Positions 7,956-16,169 of a stretch of DNA of 45,246 nt are shown piece after piece; the first letter of the stretch is position 1; each line of letters starts with the position of its first letter. The notes beneath the pieces are model-generated. The model was not told the DNA's origin. It worked only from the letters and a program-made list of their open reading frames with translations, and did no database searches. Position numbers and translations under genes: made by a program. Origin of the DNA: Kiritimatiellia bacterium. Lineage in GTDB: Bacteria; Verrucomicrobiota; Kiritimatiellia; RFP12; UBA3636. The stretch is taken from NCBI GenBank assembly GCA_017481725.1, contig JAFUOX010000082.1:1-45246 (forward strand), written 5' to 3'.

Positions 7956-9238
7956 TGGCTGCTCCTTTAACAATTCTTGTACTAGATCCACAACCAACAG
8001 CAAATGTTAATGTACGCCAGGTTTTGGGTGATGTTGATAGATTGGTTGTTGTGGTGAAGACAGCATCCCTAGCACGCCATGCACTACAGACAATGCTAGT
8101 TGGTGTTTGGATATGTGATATAACCGCACCGGGCGTTGATTTTAAGTCGCTTTTTGCAATAGCGAACTGCACAAATCCAATGCTGCGAATTATATTTACT
8201 GGACCTAAGACAGCGAAGCTAAAGGCAGATAATTTGATTACAGCGGGTCGAGGTTCTTGCTTTGTTCCCCGACCTTGGCAGGCTGTTGAATTGAAGAAGG
8301 TTGTGAATGATGAGATTCAAAAATATATTGAGTTAACATCAACTACAGGTGGAAAAAAGGTTGTTGTTAAAAATAATCGATCCGTTTCTACTGAACCAGA
8401 GAATGAGTTTGTTTCTGAGCGTATGAAGCCTGGTAAAGACATGCTAGGACCAGATCCAACACGTTATACTTTGATAAATCTTATTGGCACAGGTGGAACA
8501 GGTAGTGTTTTTCTTGCTCGCGATAAATTCCTTGAAATGGATGTGGCAATTAAGGTTATTAATCCAGATTTGCTTAGTGATCCAGCAGTTATGGCTTCAT
8601 TTAAGGATGAGGCTCGTATTACAATGCAGTTAAGCCATACAGGTATCCTGCGTTTTTATAATTTTAGTACATATAATGGATGCTACTACATGGTTATGGA
8701 GGTCCTTCACGGTAAATCATTACGTGATATTCTAGCCTCTAATGGTCCAATGGATGTGGAAAGTGTGTTGCAGGTTTTGCTTGAAGCTGCACGCCCAATA
8801 GATTATGTTCATAGCCATAATGTTATTCATAAGGATTTGAAACCAGAAAATATTGTTATAACTGATGCTGGTGAAGTAAAGATTATTGATTTTGGTACAG
8901 CAACGCTTCACAATAAAATACATGAAAATGATGTAATTGTTGGTACTCCTGAATTTATGAGCCCAGAGCAATTTCGTGGTGATATTGTAGGACCTGCTGG
9001 AGATATATATGCTTTAGGGATTATTGCATATATGATGTTTACAGGGTGTTTCCCATTCCCCGTTGGCACAAAACTTGATGATTTCTTTATGGGCTTGCGT
9101 CCTTCTTTTACAGGTGTTAACTCAGATGTTGCAGCCGTTCTAGAAAAGGCAACAAATTTTGAGCCAGAAGGGCGTTATTCTTCTGCGACAGAATTTGTAT
9201 ACGCTCTAGCTTCTGCTTGCAATTATAGCTTGGGATAA
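7955..9238 (+). CDS. Receiver-like domain fused to Hanks-type Ser/Thr protein kinase
   Basis: 427 residues. Residues 1-125 resemble a response-regulator receiver: Asp11 in LVLDP, a candidate phospho-acceptor Asp55 in ICDITAPG, and Thr in IIFTGP. The usual conserved Lys (KP) is Arg (VPRPW), so phosphorylation may be impaired. From about residue 168 follows a Hanks kinase: glycine loop GTGGTGSV (about 177-184), Lys200 in VAIK, catalytic loop HKDLKPEN (Lys293 where Arg is usual, Asp294), DFG at Asp312, and GTPEFMSPEQF in the activation segment. There is no transmembrane segment, so it is a cytoplasmic kinase that ends after the kinase lobe. AAGGAG precedes the start, which overlaps the coaC stop by 1 nt. 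Targets are unknown. Confidence 0.88.
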   Translation: MAAPLTILVLDPQPTANVNVRQVLGDVDRLVVVVKTASLARHALQTMLVGVWICDITAPGVDFKSLFAIANCTNPMLRIIFTGPKTAKLKADNLITAGRGSCFVPRPWQAVELKKVVNDEIQKYIELTSTTGGKKVVVKNNRSVSTEPENEFVSERMKPGKDMLGPDPTRYTLINLIGTGGTGSVFLARDKFLEMDVAIKVINPDLLSDPAVMASFKDEARITMQLSHTGILRFYNFSTYNGCYYMVMEVLHGKSLRDILASNGPMDVESVLQVLLEAARPIDYVHSHNVIHKDLKPENIVITDAGEVKIIDFGTATLHNKIHENDVIVGTPEFMSPEQFRGDIVGPAGDIYALGIIAYMMFTGCFPFPVGTKLDDFFMGLRPSFTGVNSDVAAVLEKATNFEPEGRYSSATEFVYALASACNYSLG

Positions 9239-9271
9239 TGCTCGTAATTTAGCATTTTGAAAGGTCTTGTT

Positions 9272-9913
9272 ATGAATGGAAAATTAATCACATTTGAAGG
9301 TGGAGAAGGTGCAGGAAAAACAACCCAAGCCCGTGAGCTCACAAAGTGGCTTCAAGAATCAGTCGGGTTAAAGGTTATAACAACACGAGAACCAGGAGGA
9401 ACACCTACTGGTGAGGTTATCCGTCAGCTTTTACAGCATGATTTATCTGGTGAACCTTTGTGTGATGAAACAGAAGCTCTTTTGTTTTGTGCAAGCCGTG
9501 CTCAGCTTTGTAAAAATCTAATTGGACCAGCTTTAAAGGATGGTACATGGGTCGTTCTTGACCGCTTTACAGATTCAACATTGGCTTATCAAGGCTATGG
9601 TCGAGGCTTTAATGTTGATCAGCTTCGAAATATTAACGATTTTGCAACAGGAGAAGTTAAACCAGATTTAACTATTCTTATTGAAATTTCTGTAGAAGAA
9701 GGCTTTTCACGCATATCAAAACGCGGTGATGGTGTAAAAGACCGCATTGAACAAGCTCCATTAGAATTCCATACACGTCTTCATGATGGCTATTTGGAGA
9801 TTGCAAAACGAGAGCCTGAAAGATTTGTTATTGTTGATGGCTCTCAGTCTTCTGAAAAGGTGCAGGAAGATATTCGAAATATAATTCGCTCACGCTTTGG
9901 TCTTGAGGTATAA
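9272..9913 (+). CDS. tmk: Thymidylate kinase
   Basis: A 213-residue dTMP kinase. The P-loop is FEGGEGAGKTTQ, the dTMP-binding signature TTREPGGTPTGEVIRQLL, and DRFTDSTLAYQGYGRG holds the DR(Y/F) motif. An RISKRGDGVKDRIE lid follows. I chose the ATG at 9272 because GAAAGG (9259-9264) sits 7 nt upstream; an in-frame TTG at 9257 would place the ribosome-binding site inside the gene. It is followed immediately by holB, a classic pairing linking dTTP supply and replication. Confidence 0.96.
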   Translation: MNGKLITFEGGEGAGKTTQARELTKWLQESVGLKVITTREPGGTPTGEVIRQLLQHDLSGEPLCDETEALLFCASRAQLCKNLIGPALKDGTWVVLDRFTDSTLAYQGYGRGFNVDQLRNINDFATGEVKPDLTILIEISVEEGFSRISKRGDGVKDRIEQAPLEFHTRLHDGYLEIAKREPERFVIVDGSQSSEKVQEDIRNIIRSRFGLEV

Positions 9914-9915
9914 TA

Positions 9916-10881
9916 ATGGAGCTATCAGCCGCCTTTGAAATTGTGCACCGAGCATGGGAAAAGAATCGCCTTCCTCATGCTTTCTTGGTGCTCGGCAATC
10001 CACGTGAAGAGGGTAGAAAATTCGCCGATTCTGTCGCTCAGCTGTTGCTATGTGAGAACCGTGATGCTGCTCCATGTGGATATTGTAATTCTTGTTCACT
10101 AGTTAAAGAGCATACGCATGTTGATTCAATACATATTGAACCAGAATCAAAGAGCCGTAAAATTGTTGTGGATCGCATTCGTGATGAGCTGATTGAGTGG
10201 GCTGTGCGTACTTCATATTTAGGTGGTTGGAAAATTGCGACTATTAGCTTTGCTGATTGTATGAATCAAGAGGCGTCAAATGCTTTTCTTAAAACACTAG
10301 AAGAGCCACCAGAAAAGACAGTCTTTTTATTGATTACAAATAATCCTGGTATGCTTCTACCAACAATTATCTCTCGATGTCAGACAATAGATCTAAATAC
10401 TGGTAAGCAGCCAGTTCCTGCTCAATGGCGAAATAGAGTGGGTGAAATTATGGCACAACATACTATTGCAACAGAATTACGTGCATTTGCAACAGCATCA
10501 CGTTTTGCAGCTCTTTTTGATGAAATCAAAGGAATTGCAGAAGATCAAGCACAAGAGGAAAAGAAAAGTGCCACAGATTTTAATGTTTCTAAAGATCAGC
10601 TTGAGGGATGGATTGGTGCTCGTGCAAAGGAAATGCGCACATATGTCTATCTCGCCTTGAAAGATTGGTATCGTGATTTGCTCGTTGTTGCTTCTGGTGC
10701 TACAGACCAAACTTTGTTTTATGAAGAATATCGTGATACATTAACAAAGTTAGGCACAAAGCTTACAACTGATACAGTAATCTCATGTATAAACCAAATT
10801 GATGAGTTGATTGTGTATTTGGATGAGCGTCATATTCGCCCAGATATTGCTTTGAATTATTGGTTTGGACGTTTGCGATAA
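9916..10881 (+). CDS. holB: DNA polymerase III delta-prime subunit
   Basis: A 321-residue clamp-loader subunit of the AAA+ fold. The N-terminus reads LPHAFLVLGN with a degenerate P-loop region (NPREEGRKFA), as expected for the non-ATPase delta-prime. The zinc module has cysteines in LLLCEN, APCGYC and NSC. The sensor region shows NQEASNAFLKTLEEPP followed by TIISRCQTI, the SRC motif that provides the arginine finger. The C-terminal collar is less conserved. It starts 2 nt after the tmk stop and is the last gene of the gmk operon; 206 nt of non-coding DNA follow without a clear terminator. Confidence 0.94.
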   Translation: MELSAAFEIVHRAWEKNRLPHAFLVLGNPREEGRKFADSVAQLLLCENRDAAPCGYCNSCSLVKEHTHVDSIHIEPESKSRKIVVDRIRDELIEWAVRTSYLGGWKIATISFADCMNQEASNAFLKTLEEPPEKTVFLLITNNPGMLLPTIISRCQTIDLNTGKQPVPAQWRNRVGEIMAQHTIATELRAFATASRFAALFDEIKGIAEDQAQEEKKSATDFNVSKDQLEGWIGARAKEMRTYVYLALKDWYRDLLVVASGATDQTLFYEEYRDTLTKLGTKLTTDTVISCINQIDELIVYLDERHIRPDIALNYWFGRLR

Positions 10882-11055
10882 TTTTGATAGTAAATCTGAA
10901 CGTTATACCTGATTACCTTAATTCTATAAAGTAACAATGCCCATTTTGCCATTAAGTGCATCTCACAAGTTTTTTATTTTTCGCATTAGATGTAAATGTA
11001 TGACTTGGAGGTGATAAATCTCGATGTGCGTTATCCGTCAAGCTGGCATATTCTG

Positions 11056-11084
11056 TTGTTTTTTATAGTGGTTTTTGCTATATT
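11056..11084 (+). promoter_or_regulatory. Promoter of the symporter gene
   Basis: TTGTTT (11056-11061), 17-nt spacer, TATATT (11079-11084). A start site near 11091 would exclude the ATG at 11088 and favours the start at 11139. A dyad TTTTGC/GCAAAA (11073-11078 and 11090-11095) straddles the -10 box and could bind a regulator. Apart from this the gap 10882-11087 shows nothing recognisable. Confidence 0.5.
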
Positions 11085-11138
11085 TATATGCAAAATTTTA
11101 TCTTTAACTTTTTACAAAAAAATAAAATCTTAGTTTGT

Positions 11139-12431
11139 ATGAAAAAATATCTATATTTTCGAATTCCGATGTTTGTGAGAATCCTTTCTGCCTTTATTCT
11201 TGGTATCGGCTTGGGATATTTTTTGTTTCTAAATTCTGAAGCAAAATGGTGTCCTTCTGTAATCAATATTATTTCTCCGTTTGGCAATGTGCTTGTTGCA
11301 ATGTTGAAGATGATTGTTATACCTATCATCTTCTTCTCGTTGGTTGATGGTGCATCTAATCTGCCTATTAAAAAATTTGGTAAGCTAGGTGGTGGTGTGA
11401 TTTTATGGTATTTTTGTACCTCATTGTTTGCTGCTGTTTTTGGCTGCTTCTTAGCTATGTGGGTAAATCCAACAATGGATATCTCAACAGCTAAGGAGGC
11501 TTTGGAAAGTCAACTATCACAAATTAGTCAAATGCGTGCAGGTGGTAGTGGTAGTGCATCATTTGGTGATTTTTTTGTTTCTTTATTTGTAAATCCATTT
11601 GAAGCATTAGCTAATGGAATGTTCTTGCCAATCATTATTTTTGCAATTTTGTTCGGTATCGCATGTCGTGTTGTTGCAGACAAAAATTCTGAAAATTCTG
11701 CAGCTATAGATACGCTTTTAACAGTGATAAAGGCGATTTTGAATGCATGCTTTAGAATTATTGATTGGATTCTTGAGTATTTCCCAATCGGTGTTTTCGC
11801 ATTGACAACAGTAAATTTTGCCAAGTACGGCACAGATTTATTTGGCCCATACATTAGAATTATTGCTGGTGTAGGCTTGGGCGTTTTATTGATGCTTATT
11901 GTAATTTATCCATTGTTGATATATGTTTGTACTCAAGTAAATCCATATAAAATTTTGTGGAAGATACGAGAACCAGTGCTTACCGCCTTTATTACTCGTT
12001 CTAGTGCGGCAACATTGCCAGTGTCTTTTCAGGTTGCTACAAAGGAGTTTCGTATTAAGAATGAGTTATCAAGCTTTTCTTTGCCATTAGGTGCTACAAT
12101 TAATATGGATGGAGTATGTATTCATCTTCCAATATTTGCAATTCTTGCAGCGAATATTTTTGGTTTGCCACTTACATCTTTAACTTTGTTTGGACTTGTT
12201 GTTTCTATTGTATTTGCGTCAGTTGGTGCTGGAGGAATTCCAGGAGGCTCTGTATTCTTGCTGTTTATGGTGCTTGGTAATATGGGGTTAGATGAGTCAC
12301 AAACTATGCTTGTTGCTGCATTGGCATTAGGTATCAATCCAATTTTGGATATGCTTGAAACAGCATGTAATGTGGCAGGTGATAATGTTTGTAACTATAT
12401 TATTGCAAAACGTAATAATATGTTCGAATAG
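11139..12431 (+). CDS. Dicarboxylate/amino acid:cation symporter (DAACS, GltP/DctA-like)
   Basis: About 430 residues, a polytopic inner-membrane secondary transporter of the Glt fold (eight helices, two re-entrant hairpins). Diagnostic segments: TRSSAATLPVSF (serine-rich hairpin HP1), SLPLGATINMDGVCIH (NMDG motif of TM7), GAGGIPGGS (HP2), and NPILDMLETACNVAGDN (TM8). The TM8 arginine that binds the acidic side chain in glutamate carriers (DMxRT) is Glu here (DMLET), so substrate preference may differ from glutamate/aspartate; neutral amino acids are possible. I favour the ATG at 11139 over 11088 because of the promoter position and family length; 11169 is another option. None has a strong ribosome-binding site. 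Confidence 0.9.
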   Translation: MKKYLYFRIPMFVRILSAFILGIGLGYFLFLNSEAKWCPSVINIISPFGNVLVAMLKMIVIPIIFFSLVDGASNLPIKKFGKLGGGVILWYFCTSLFAAVFGCFLAMWVNPTMDISTAKEALESQLSQISQMRAGGSGSASFGDFFVSLFVNPFEALANGMFLPIIIFAILFGIACRVVADKNSENSAAIDTLLTVIKAILNACFRIIDWILEYFPIGVFALTTVNFAKYGTDLFGPYIRIIAGVGLGVLLMLIVIYPLLIYVCTQVNPYKILWKIREPVLTAFITRSSAATLPVSFQVATKEFRIKNELSSFSLPLGATINMDGVCIHLPIFAILAANIFGLPLTSLTLFGLVVSIVFASVGAGGIPGGSVFLLFMVLGNMGLDESQTMLVAALALGINPILDMLETACNVAGDNVCNYIIAKRNNMFE

Positions 12432-12451
12432 AAAAGTCGCAAAAAAATCTT

Positions 12452-13372
12452 ATGGCTAAAAAATCTAAGCTTATAGGTGTACTACTTTTATTGTTAGCCG
12501 CTTTTGTGTGGGGTTTTGCTTTTACTGCCCAGCGTAAGGGTATGGCTAATCTTACTCCAGCACAATTTATTGCAATTCGTTTTGTTCTAGCGGGTGTTTT
12601 ATTAATGCCAGTAGTGGCTTTGTCAGACCGCCTTGGTCGTGTCAATTGCCATTGCTATTGGAAGGCATGGAAGGACAAGCGTTTATGGCTTTATGGTTCA
12701 CTCTGTGGCTTGTTTCTTGGTGTGGCAAGCTTACTTCAGCAATGGGGATTGGTTGATGCCTCTGCTGGTAAGGGTGGTTTCTTAACAGTACTATACATCA
12801 TTGGAGTCCCTATATTGGGAATATTTTGGGGACGTAAGACGACGCCGTTGTTGTGGGTGGCTGTTGCATTGGCTCTAGTTGGATCATATTTCCTTTGTGC
12901 TTCTGATGGTCTAGGAGGCGGTATTGAATGGTGTGATATTTTGCTAATCCTTTGTGCTGTTGTTTTCTCTTTCCATATTTTAGCAATAGATCGGTTTATT
13001 GTTAGTATCGATGCAATTCGAGCATCGGTAGTTCAATCATTAGTGACAGGTGTTGTAGGATTTTGTGTTTCGTTTATGCATGGAGAAACATGGACACTAA
13101 ACGGAGTTTATGGGGCAGCGATTCCTATTTTATATTGTGCGATTTGTTCCTCAGGAATAGGTTATACTTGTCAGCTTTTAGGACAGAGAAGTGTGCATCC
13201 TGTAGTTGCTTCATTGTTAATGAGCCTAGAGTCAGTTTTTGCAGCAATTGGTGGCTATTTTGTATTAGGTGAAAAACTTAGCACTAACGAATTACTGGGT
13301 TGCGTAATAATTTTTGTAGCTGTAATTCTTGCTCAAATTCCTTACAAAAAAGCAAAAAATAATAACAAATAA
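12452..13372 (+). CDS. DMT-superfamily (EamA) transporter
   Basis: A 306-residue protein with about ten hydrophobic helices in two five-helix repeats. The first EamA repeat begins LLLLLAAFVWGFAFTAQRKGM with TPAQFIAIRFVLAG; the second ends with VVASLLMSLESVFAAIGG and a GEKLSTNELLG loop, both typical of EamA. Family members export or import small metabolites and amino acids; no substrate can be read from sequence. It follows the symporter gene by 20 nt and probably shares its transcript. Confidence 0.88.
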   Translation: MAKKSKLIGVLLLLLAAFVWGFAFTAQRKGMANLTPAQFIAIRFVLAGVLLMPVVALSDRLGRVNCHCYWKAWKDKRLWLYGSLCGLFLGVASLLQQWGLVDASAGKGGFLTVLYIIGVPILGIFWGRKTTPLLWVAVALALVGSYFLCASDGLGGGIEWCDILLILCAVVFSFHILAIDRFIVSIDAIRASVVQSLVTGVVGFCVSFMHGETWTLNGVYGAAIPILYCAICSSGIGYTCQLLGQRSVHPVVASLLMSLESVFAAIGGYFVLGEKLSTNELLGCVIIFVAVILAQIPYKKAKNNNK

Positions 13373-13407
13373 ATTCTATTTCCTAATCCGATAGGAATGA
13401 TGTCATT

Positions 13408-14442
13408 ATGAAAAAGTTTCTTTCCCTACTTTCTTTTCTAAGTTTAATGATAACTGTTAAGGCCAATACACTGGATGGACCTCCTACTGGCATGTATTCA
13501 AATAATAGTGGAGGATTTGATGCTGCTAATGTATTTTTGTCTTCATCTGGCTATGGATTTTTACGGATGAGCTTTGGTGGAGTTGGAGGAACTTGGGAAG
13601 TCTTTGAAAAAGGCGAAAATACATTTGTTCATATGCATTTGTTTGATATAGTTTCGTCCAATAAAAGGATAAAAGAGAATTCCGCACTATTTGTTTATGA
13701 ACAATCTAGTAAAAGTCTAAATTTAGCCGTGGTTGCAGATTCTTTAGAAATTGCTATGAAGGAGTATGAAAAGCAATCGAAATCATTGAAATTTTCTAGA
13801 GAGAAAGTTTTTGGCTTTGTCTCAAAAGAAATCCCACAGCATATTGAGGAAGTAGTTGTCAATTTTCCTGCAGAATTAGAGCGTGCTCGATTTCGAGTAA
13901 AATATTATGCAGAGCAAAAAGCTGCAGAGGAAGCTAGATTAAAAGCAGAGCAACCAATCTATGAAGAATGTTTGAAAAAGATTAGCGAAGATCCTCAGTA
14001 TGTTTTATCTATTCAATTTAAATTTTATCAAAAAGGGGATTCTGCTGATTTTCTAATTGGACGCATTAAACCTTCTCCAGAATCTAGGGCTGTTACTGAT
14101 GCTTTAAAAAACAAGGATATAGTTTTTCCCGAGGAAGTGCTCATGAAGTTCTTAGAAAGATTCGAGTGGGACCGTTGTTTTTATGTTATAAGACCTATTT
14201 TCTCACGTGATGAGCTCTCTGAAGCTTCTCGCCGTAAATTACACCCAAGAATGCAAGAATTCTCAAGAAATACTAGTAACGATATTGCAAGAGAATTTTA
14301 TGAGCATAAAAATACTCCAATCGATCTTCTTAAAGAAGCTTGTGAATGGAAAATAATTTCTTTAAGATATCTTGAAGAACGGGAGCGAGCATTAAAGAAT
14401 TCCATAGATGACGATGTTTTAATGCCTAATGAGTCAAAATAA
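13408..14442 (+). CDS. Secreted protein of unknown function
   Basis: 344 residues with a signal peptide (MKKFLSLLSFLSLMITVKA, likely cut before NT). I do not recognise the family. The first third is glycine/aromatic-rich and may form a beta domain (GGFDAANVFLSSSGYGFLR, GGVGGTWEVFEKGENTF). The rest is charged and helical with an alanine/glutamate-rich helix (EQKAAEEARLKAEQ) near residue 170. It starts 35 nt after the EamA gene, so it may be the last gene of that unit. Probably periplasmic; no lipobox or membrane anchor is seen after the signal peptide. Confidence 0.7.
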   Translation: MKKFLSLLSFLSLMITVKANTLDGPPTGMYSNNSGGFDAANVFLSSSGYGFLRMSFGGVGGTWEVFEKGENTFVHMHLFDIVSSNKRIKENSALFVYEQSSKSLNLAVVADSLEIAMKEYEKQSKSLKFSREKVFGFVSKEIPQHIEEVVVNFPAELERARFRVKYYAEQKAAEEARLKAEQPIYEECLKKISEDPQYVLSIQFKFYQKGDSADFLIGRIKPSPESRAVTDALKNKDIVFPEEVLMKFLERFEWDRCFYVIRPIFSRDELSEASRRKLHPRMQEFSRNTSNDIAREFYEHKNTPIDLLKEACEWKIISLRYLEERERALKNSIDDDVLMPNESK

Positions 14443-14474
14443 ATGCTAGAGAGTAGTGTGTAAATTATTTCAGT

Positions 14475-14504
14475 TTGCTTTTGTCAAACGTTTTATGATA
14501 AAAT
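14475..14504 (+). promoter_or_regulatory. Promoter of the FAD oxidoreductase gene
   Basis: TTGCTT (14475-14480), 18-nt spacer, TAAAAT (14499-14504). An inverted repeat GTTTG/CAAAC (14473-14477 and 14485-14489) overlaps the -35 box and could be an operator. Confidence 0.45.
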
Positions 14505-14546
14505 TTTTCTAAATAAACAAACCTTTCTATTGATTAAGAGGAATTT

Positions 14547-15824
14547 ATGAAAACTATATCTGAAACACTTCAAACACCAATTGTTGCTGAATATGATGTG
14601 ATAGTTGTTGGTGGTGGACCTGCTGGCTTTGCTGCAGCTGTTTGTGCTGCACGTGAGGGTGCAAAAACATGTATAATTGAGCAATGTGGTGGCATTGGAG
14701 GAGTTGCAACTTCTGGCTTGATGAGCCATTGGACTGGTAATACACAAGGTGGCTTCTATGAGGAAATTCTTCAACGTTCTGCAGAAAAGCCTGAGCTTAG
14801 ACAAACGATTCATCCAGAAAAACTTCATGGTGTAATGTTAGAAATGCTCCTAGAAGCAGGAGTCGAGGTGCGTTTATACACATTTGCTGTTGCTCCAGTT
14901 ATGGATGAAAATAAAATTATTGGCGTTGTGGTAGAAAGCAAATCTGGTCGCCAAGCTTTGATGGGTAAGGTTGTCATTGATGCAAGTGGTGATGGTGATA
15001 TTGCAGCTAGATCAGGAGCTGAGTATCAGCTAGGTCGTGAGGGTGACGGAGTTATGCAGCCAATGACTTTGATGTTTAAGGTCGGTGGAGTAGATTACGA
15101 TAGAGCGATTTTCCCTGGTTCATTTGAGTCTTTAGTAGATGTTCCTGCTGGAGAAATTCAATCTTTAGCCCGTGCAAATTTGCCAGCACCAGCAGGGCAT
15201 GTGCTCCTTTATAAGTCAACTCTCCCTGGTGTTGTTACTTGCAATATGACAAATGTAATCAATGTGGATGGTACAAAGTCAGAAGATTTGACTAAGGCCC
15301 AGCTTACTTGTCGTAAGCAAATCCCTCTGATTATTGATTTTCTAAGAAAATATGCTCCTGGTTATGAAAATTGCTATCTTCATTCTGCAGCAGCCCAAAT
15401 AGGTGTTCGTGAAACACGCCATTTTAAGGGTCTCTATACACTTACAGAGGATGACATTATGGAGGCAAAGGTTTTCCCAGATTGGGTTGTTACTAGAGCT
15501 CATTTTAACTTTGATATCCATAATACAAAGGGTGCTGGACTGGATGAAAATGGTTGTCAGCACAAGTTTAGTCAGCCTAAAGGGTATACAATTCCTTATG
15601 GTTGCTTTGTTCCAGAGAAGGTTGATGGACTTTTATTTGCTGGCAGAATAATTTCTGGTACACATAAGGCTCATTCTAATTTCCGTGTTATGCCAATATG
15701 TGCAAATATGGGTCAGTCCGTCGGTGTAGCTGCAGCAATAGCAGTTAAGCGTGGTATTGCAGTTCGTGATGTTTCTGTTGCTGATATCCAGGCTCGTTTA
15801 ATAGAATTGGGTGTAGAAGTATAA
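14547..15824 (+). CDS. FAD-dependent oxidoreductase (FAD_oxidored family)
   Basis: A 425-residue flavoprotein. The dinucleotide-binding fold is at the N-terminus (VIVVGGGPAGFAAAVCAAREG, then CIIEQCGGIGGVATSG). A second FAD contact is KVVIDASGDGDIAARSGAEY, and the C-terminal FAD motif lies around GLLFAGRIISGTHKAHSNFRV and ANMGQSVGVAAAIAV. This architecture matches PF12831-type oxidoreductases common in Planctomycetes, Lentisphaerae and Verrucomicrobia. They are often listed as putative glycoside or xanthan-lyase-associated enzymes, but the reaction is unknown. An AAGAGG ribosome-binding site precedes the ATG. It stands alone between its own promoter and terminator. Confidence 0.85.
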   Translation: MKTISETLQTPIVAEYDVIVVGGGPAGFAAAVCAAREGAKTCIIEQCGGIGGVATSGLMSHWTGNTQGGFYEEILQRSAEKPELRQTIHPEKLHGVMLEMLLEAGVEVRLYTFAVAPVMDENKIIGVVVESKSGRQALMGKVVIDASGDGDIAARSGAEYQLGREGDGVMQPMTLMFKVGGVDYDRAIFPGSFESLVDVPAGEIQSLARANLPAPAGHVLLYKSTLPGVVTCNMTNVINVDGTKSEDLTKAQLTCRKQIPLIIDFLRKYAPGYENCYLHSAAAQIGVRETRHFKGLYTLTEDDIMEAKVFPDWVVTRAHFNFDIHNTKGAGLDENGCQHKFSQPKGYTIPYGCFVPEKVDGLLFAGRIISGTHKAHSNFRVMPICANMGQSVGVAAAIAVKRGIAVRDVSVADIQARLIELGVEV

Positions 15825-15856
15825 TTATAACTAATTCTAAATCAAATATTTATAAG

Positions 15857-15891
15857 GCAGTAGGATGTATTTGTTGTCCTACTGCTTTTTT
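15857..15891 (+). terminator. Intrinsic terminator after the FAD oxidoreductase
   Basis: A perfect 9-bp stem GCAGTAGGA/TCCTACTGC with an 11-nt loop, followed by six T residues (15886-15891). Confidence 0.9.
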
Positions 15892-16051
15892 GTTAAAATA
15901 GTCACTACTTTACGAATATTAAAATCCTTTGATTCTAGGCATACACATAAATAGGGTGAAAGAGTAGACCGCAAAGTTTGCATTTTGCTCATAGAGACTA
16001 AAAGATAGAGATTATTACATGTTTTTTATATTAGATGAAAACATAAGCTAT

Positions 16052-16064
16052 CATATTAAATATG
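16052..16064 (+). promoter_or_regulatory. Candidate operator dyad
   Basis: CATATT-A-AATATG, a perfect 6+6 bp dyad directly touching the -35 box of the beta-barrel gene promoter. AT-rich, so chance is possible. Confidence 0.3.
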
Positions 16065-16094
16065 TTGACGAAATATGCCATTTTTTGATAAACT
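16065..16094 (+). promoter_or_regulatory. Promoter of the beta-barrel/exopolysaccharide cluster
   Basis: TTGACG (16065-16070), 18-nt spacer, TAAACT (16089-16094). It predicts a leader of roughly 70 nt before the ATG at 16170, which is preceded by AAGGAAAAAA. Confidence 0.5.
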
Positions 16095-16169
16095 AATTGG
16101 CAGTTCTTAGGAGAATTTTTTTTATAAAATTATTTTCATACTCACATAGAATTAGTTTAAGGAAAAAAC

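Larger units (their letters stand above)
15892..16169 (+). other. Gene-free region before the exopolysaccharide cluster
   Basis: No open frame of interest. It holds the promoter at 16065-16094, an adjoining 13-bp dyad at 16052-16064, and a small palindrome GCAAA-G-TTTGC at 15971-15981. The rest is unassigned; a 5' regulatory role is plausible because it precedes the export cluster. Confidence 0.5.
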
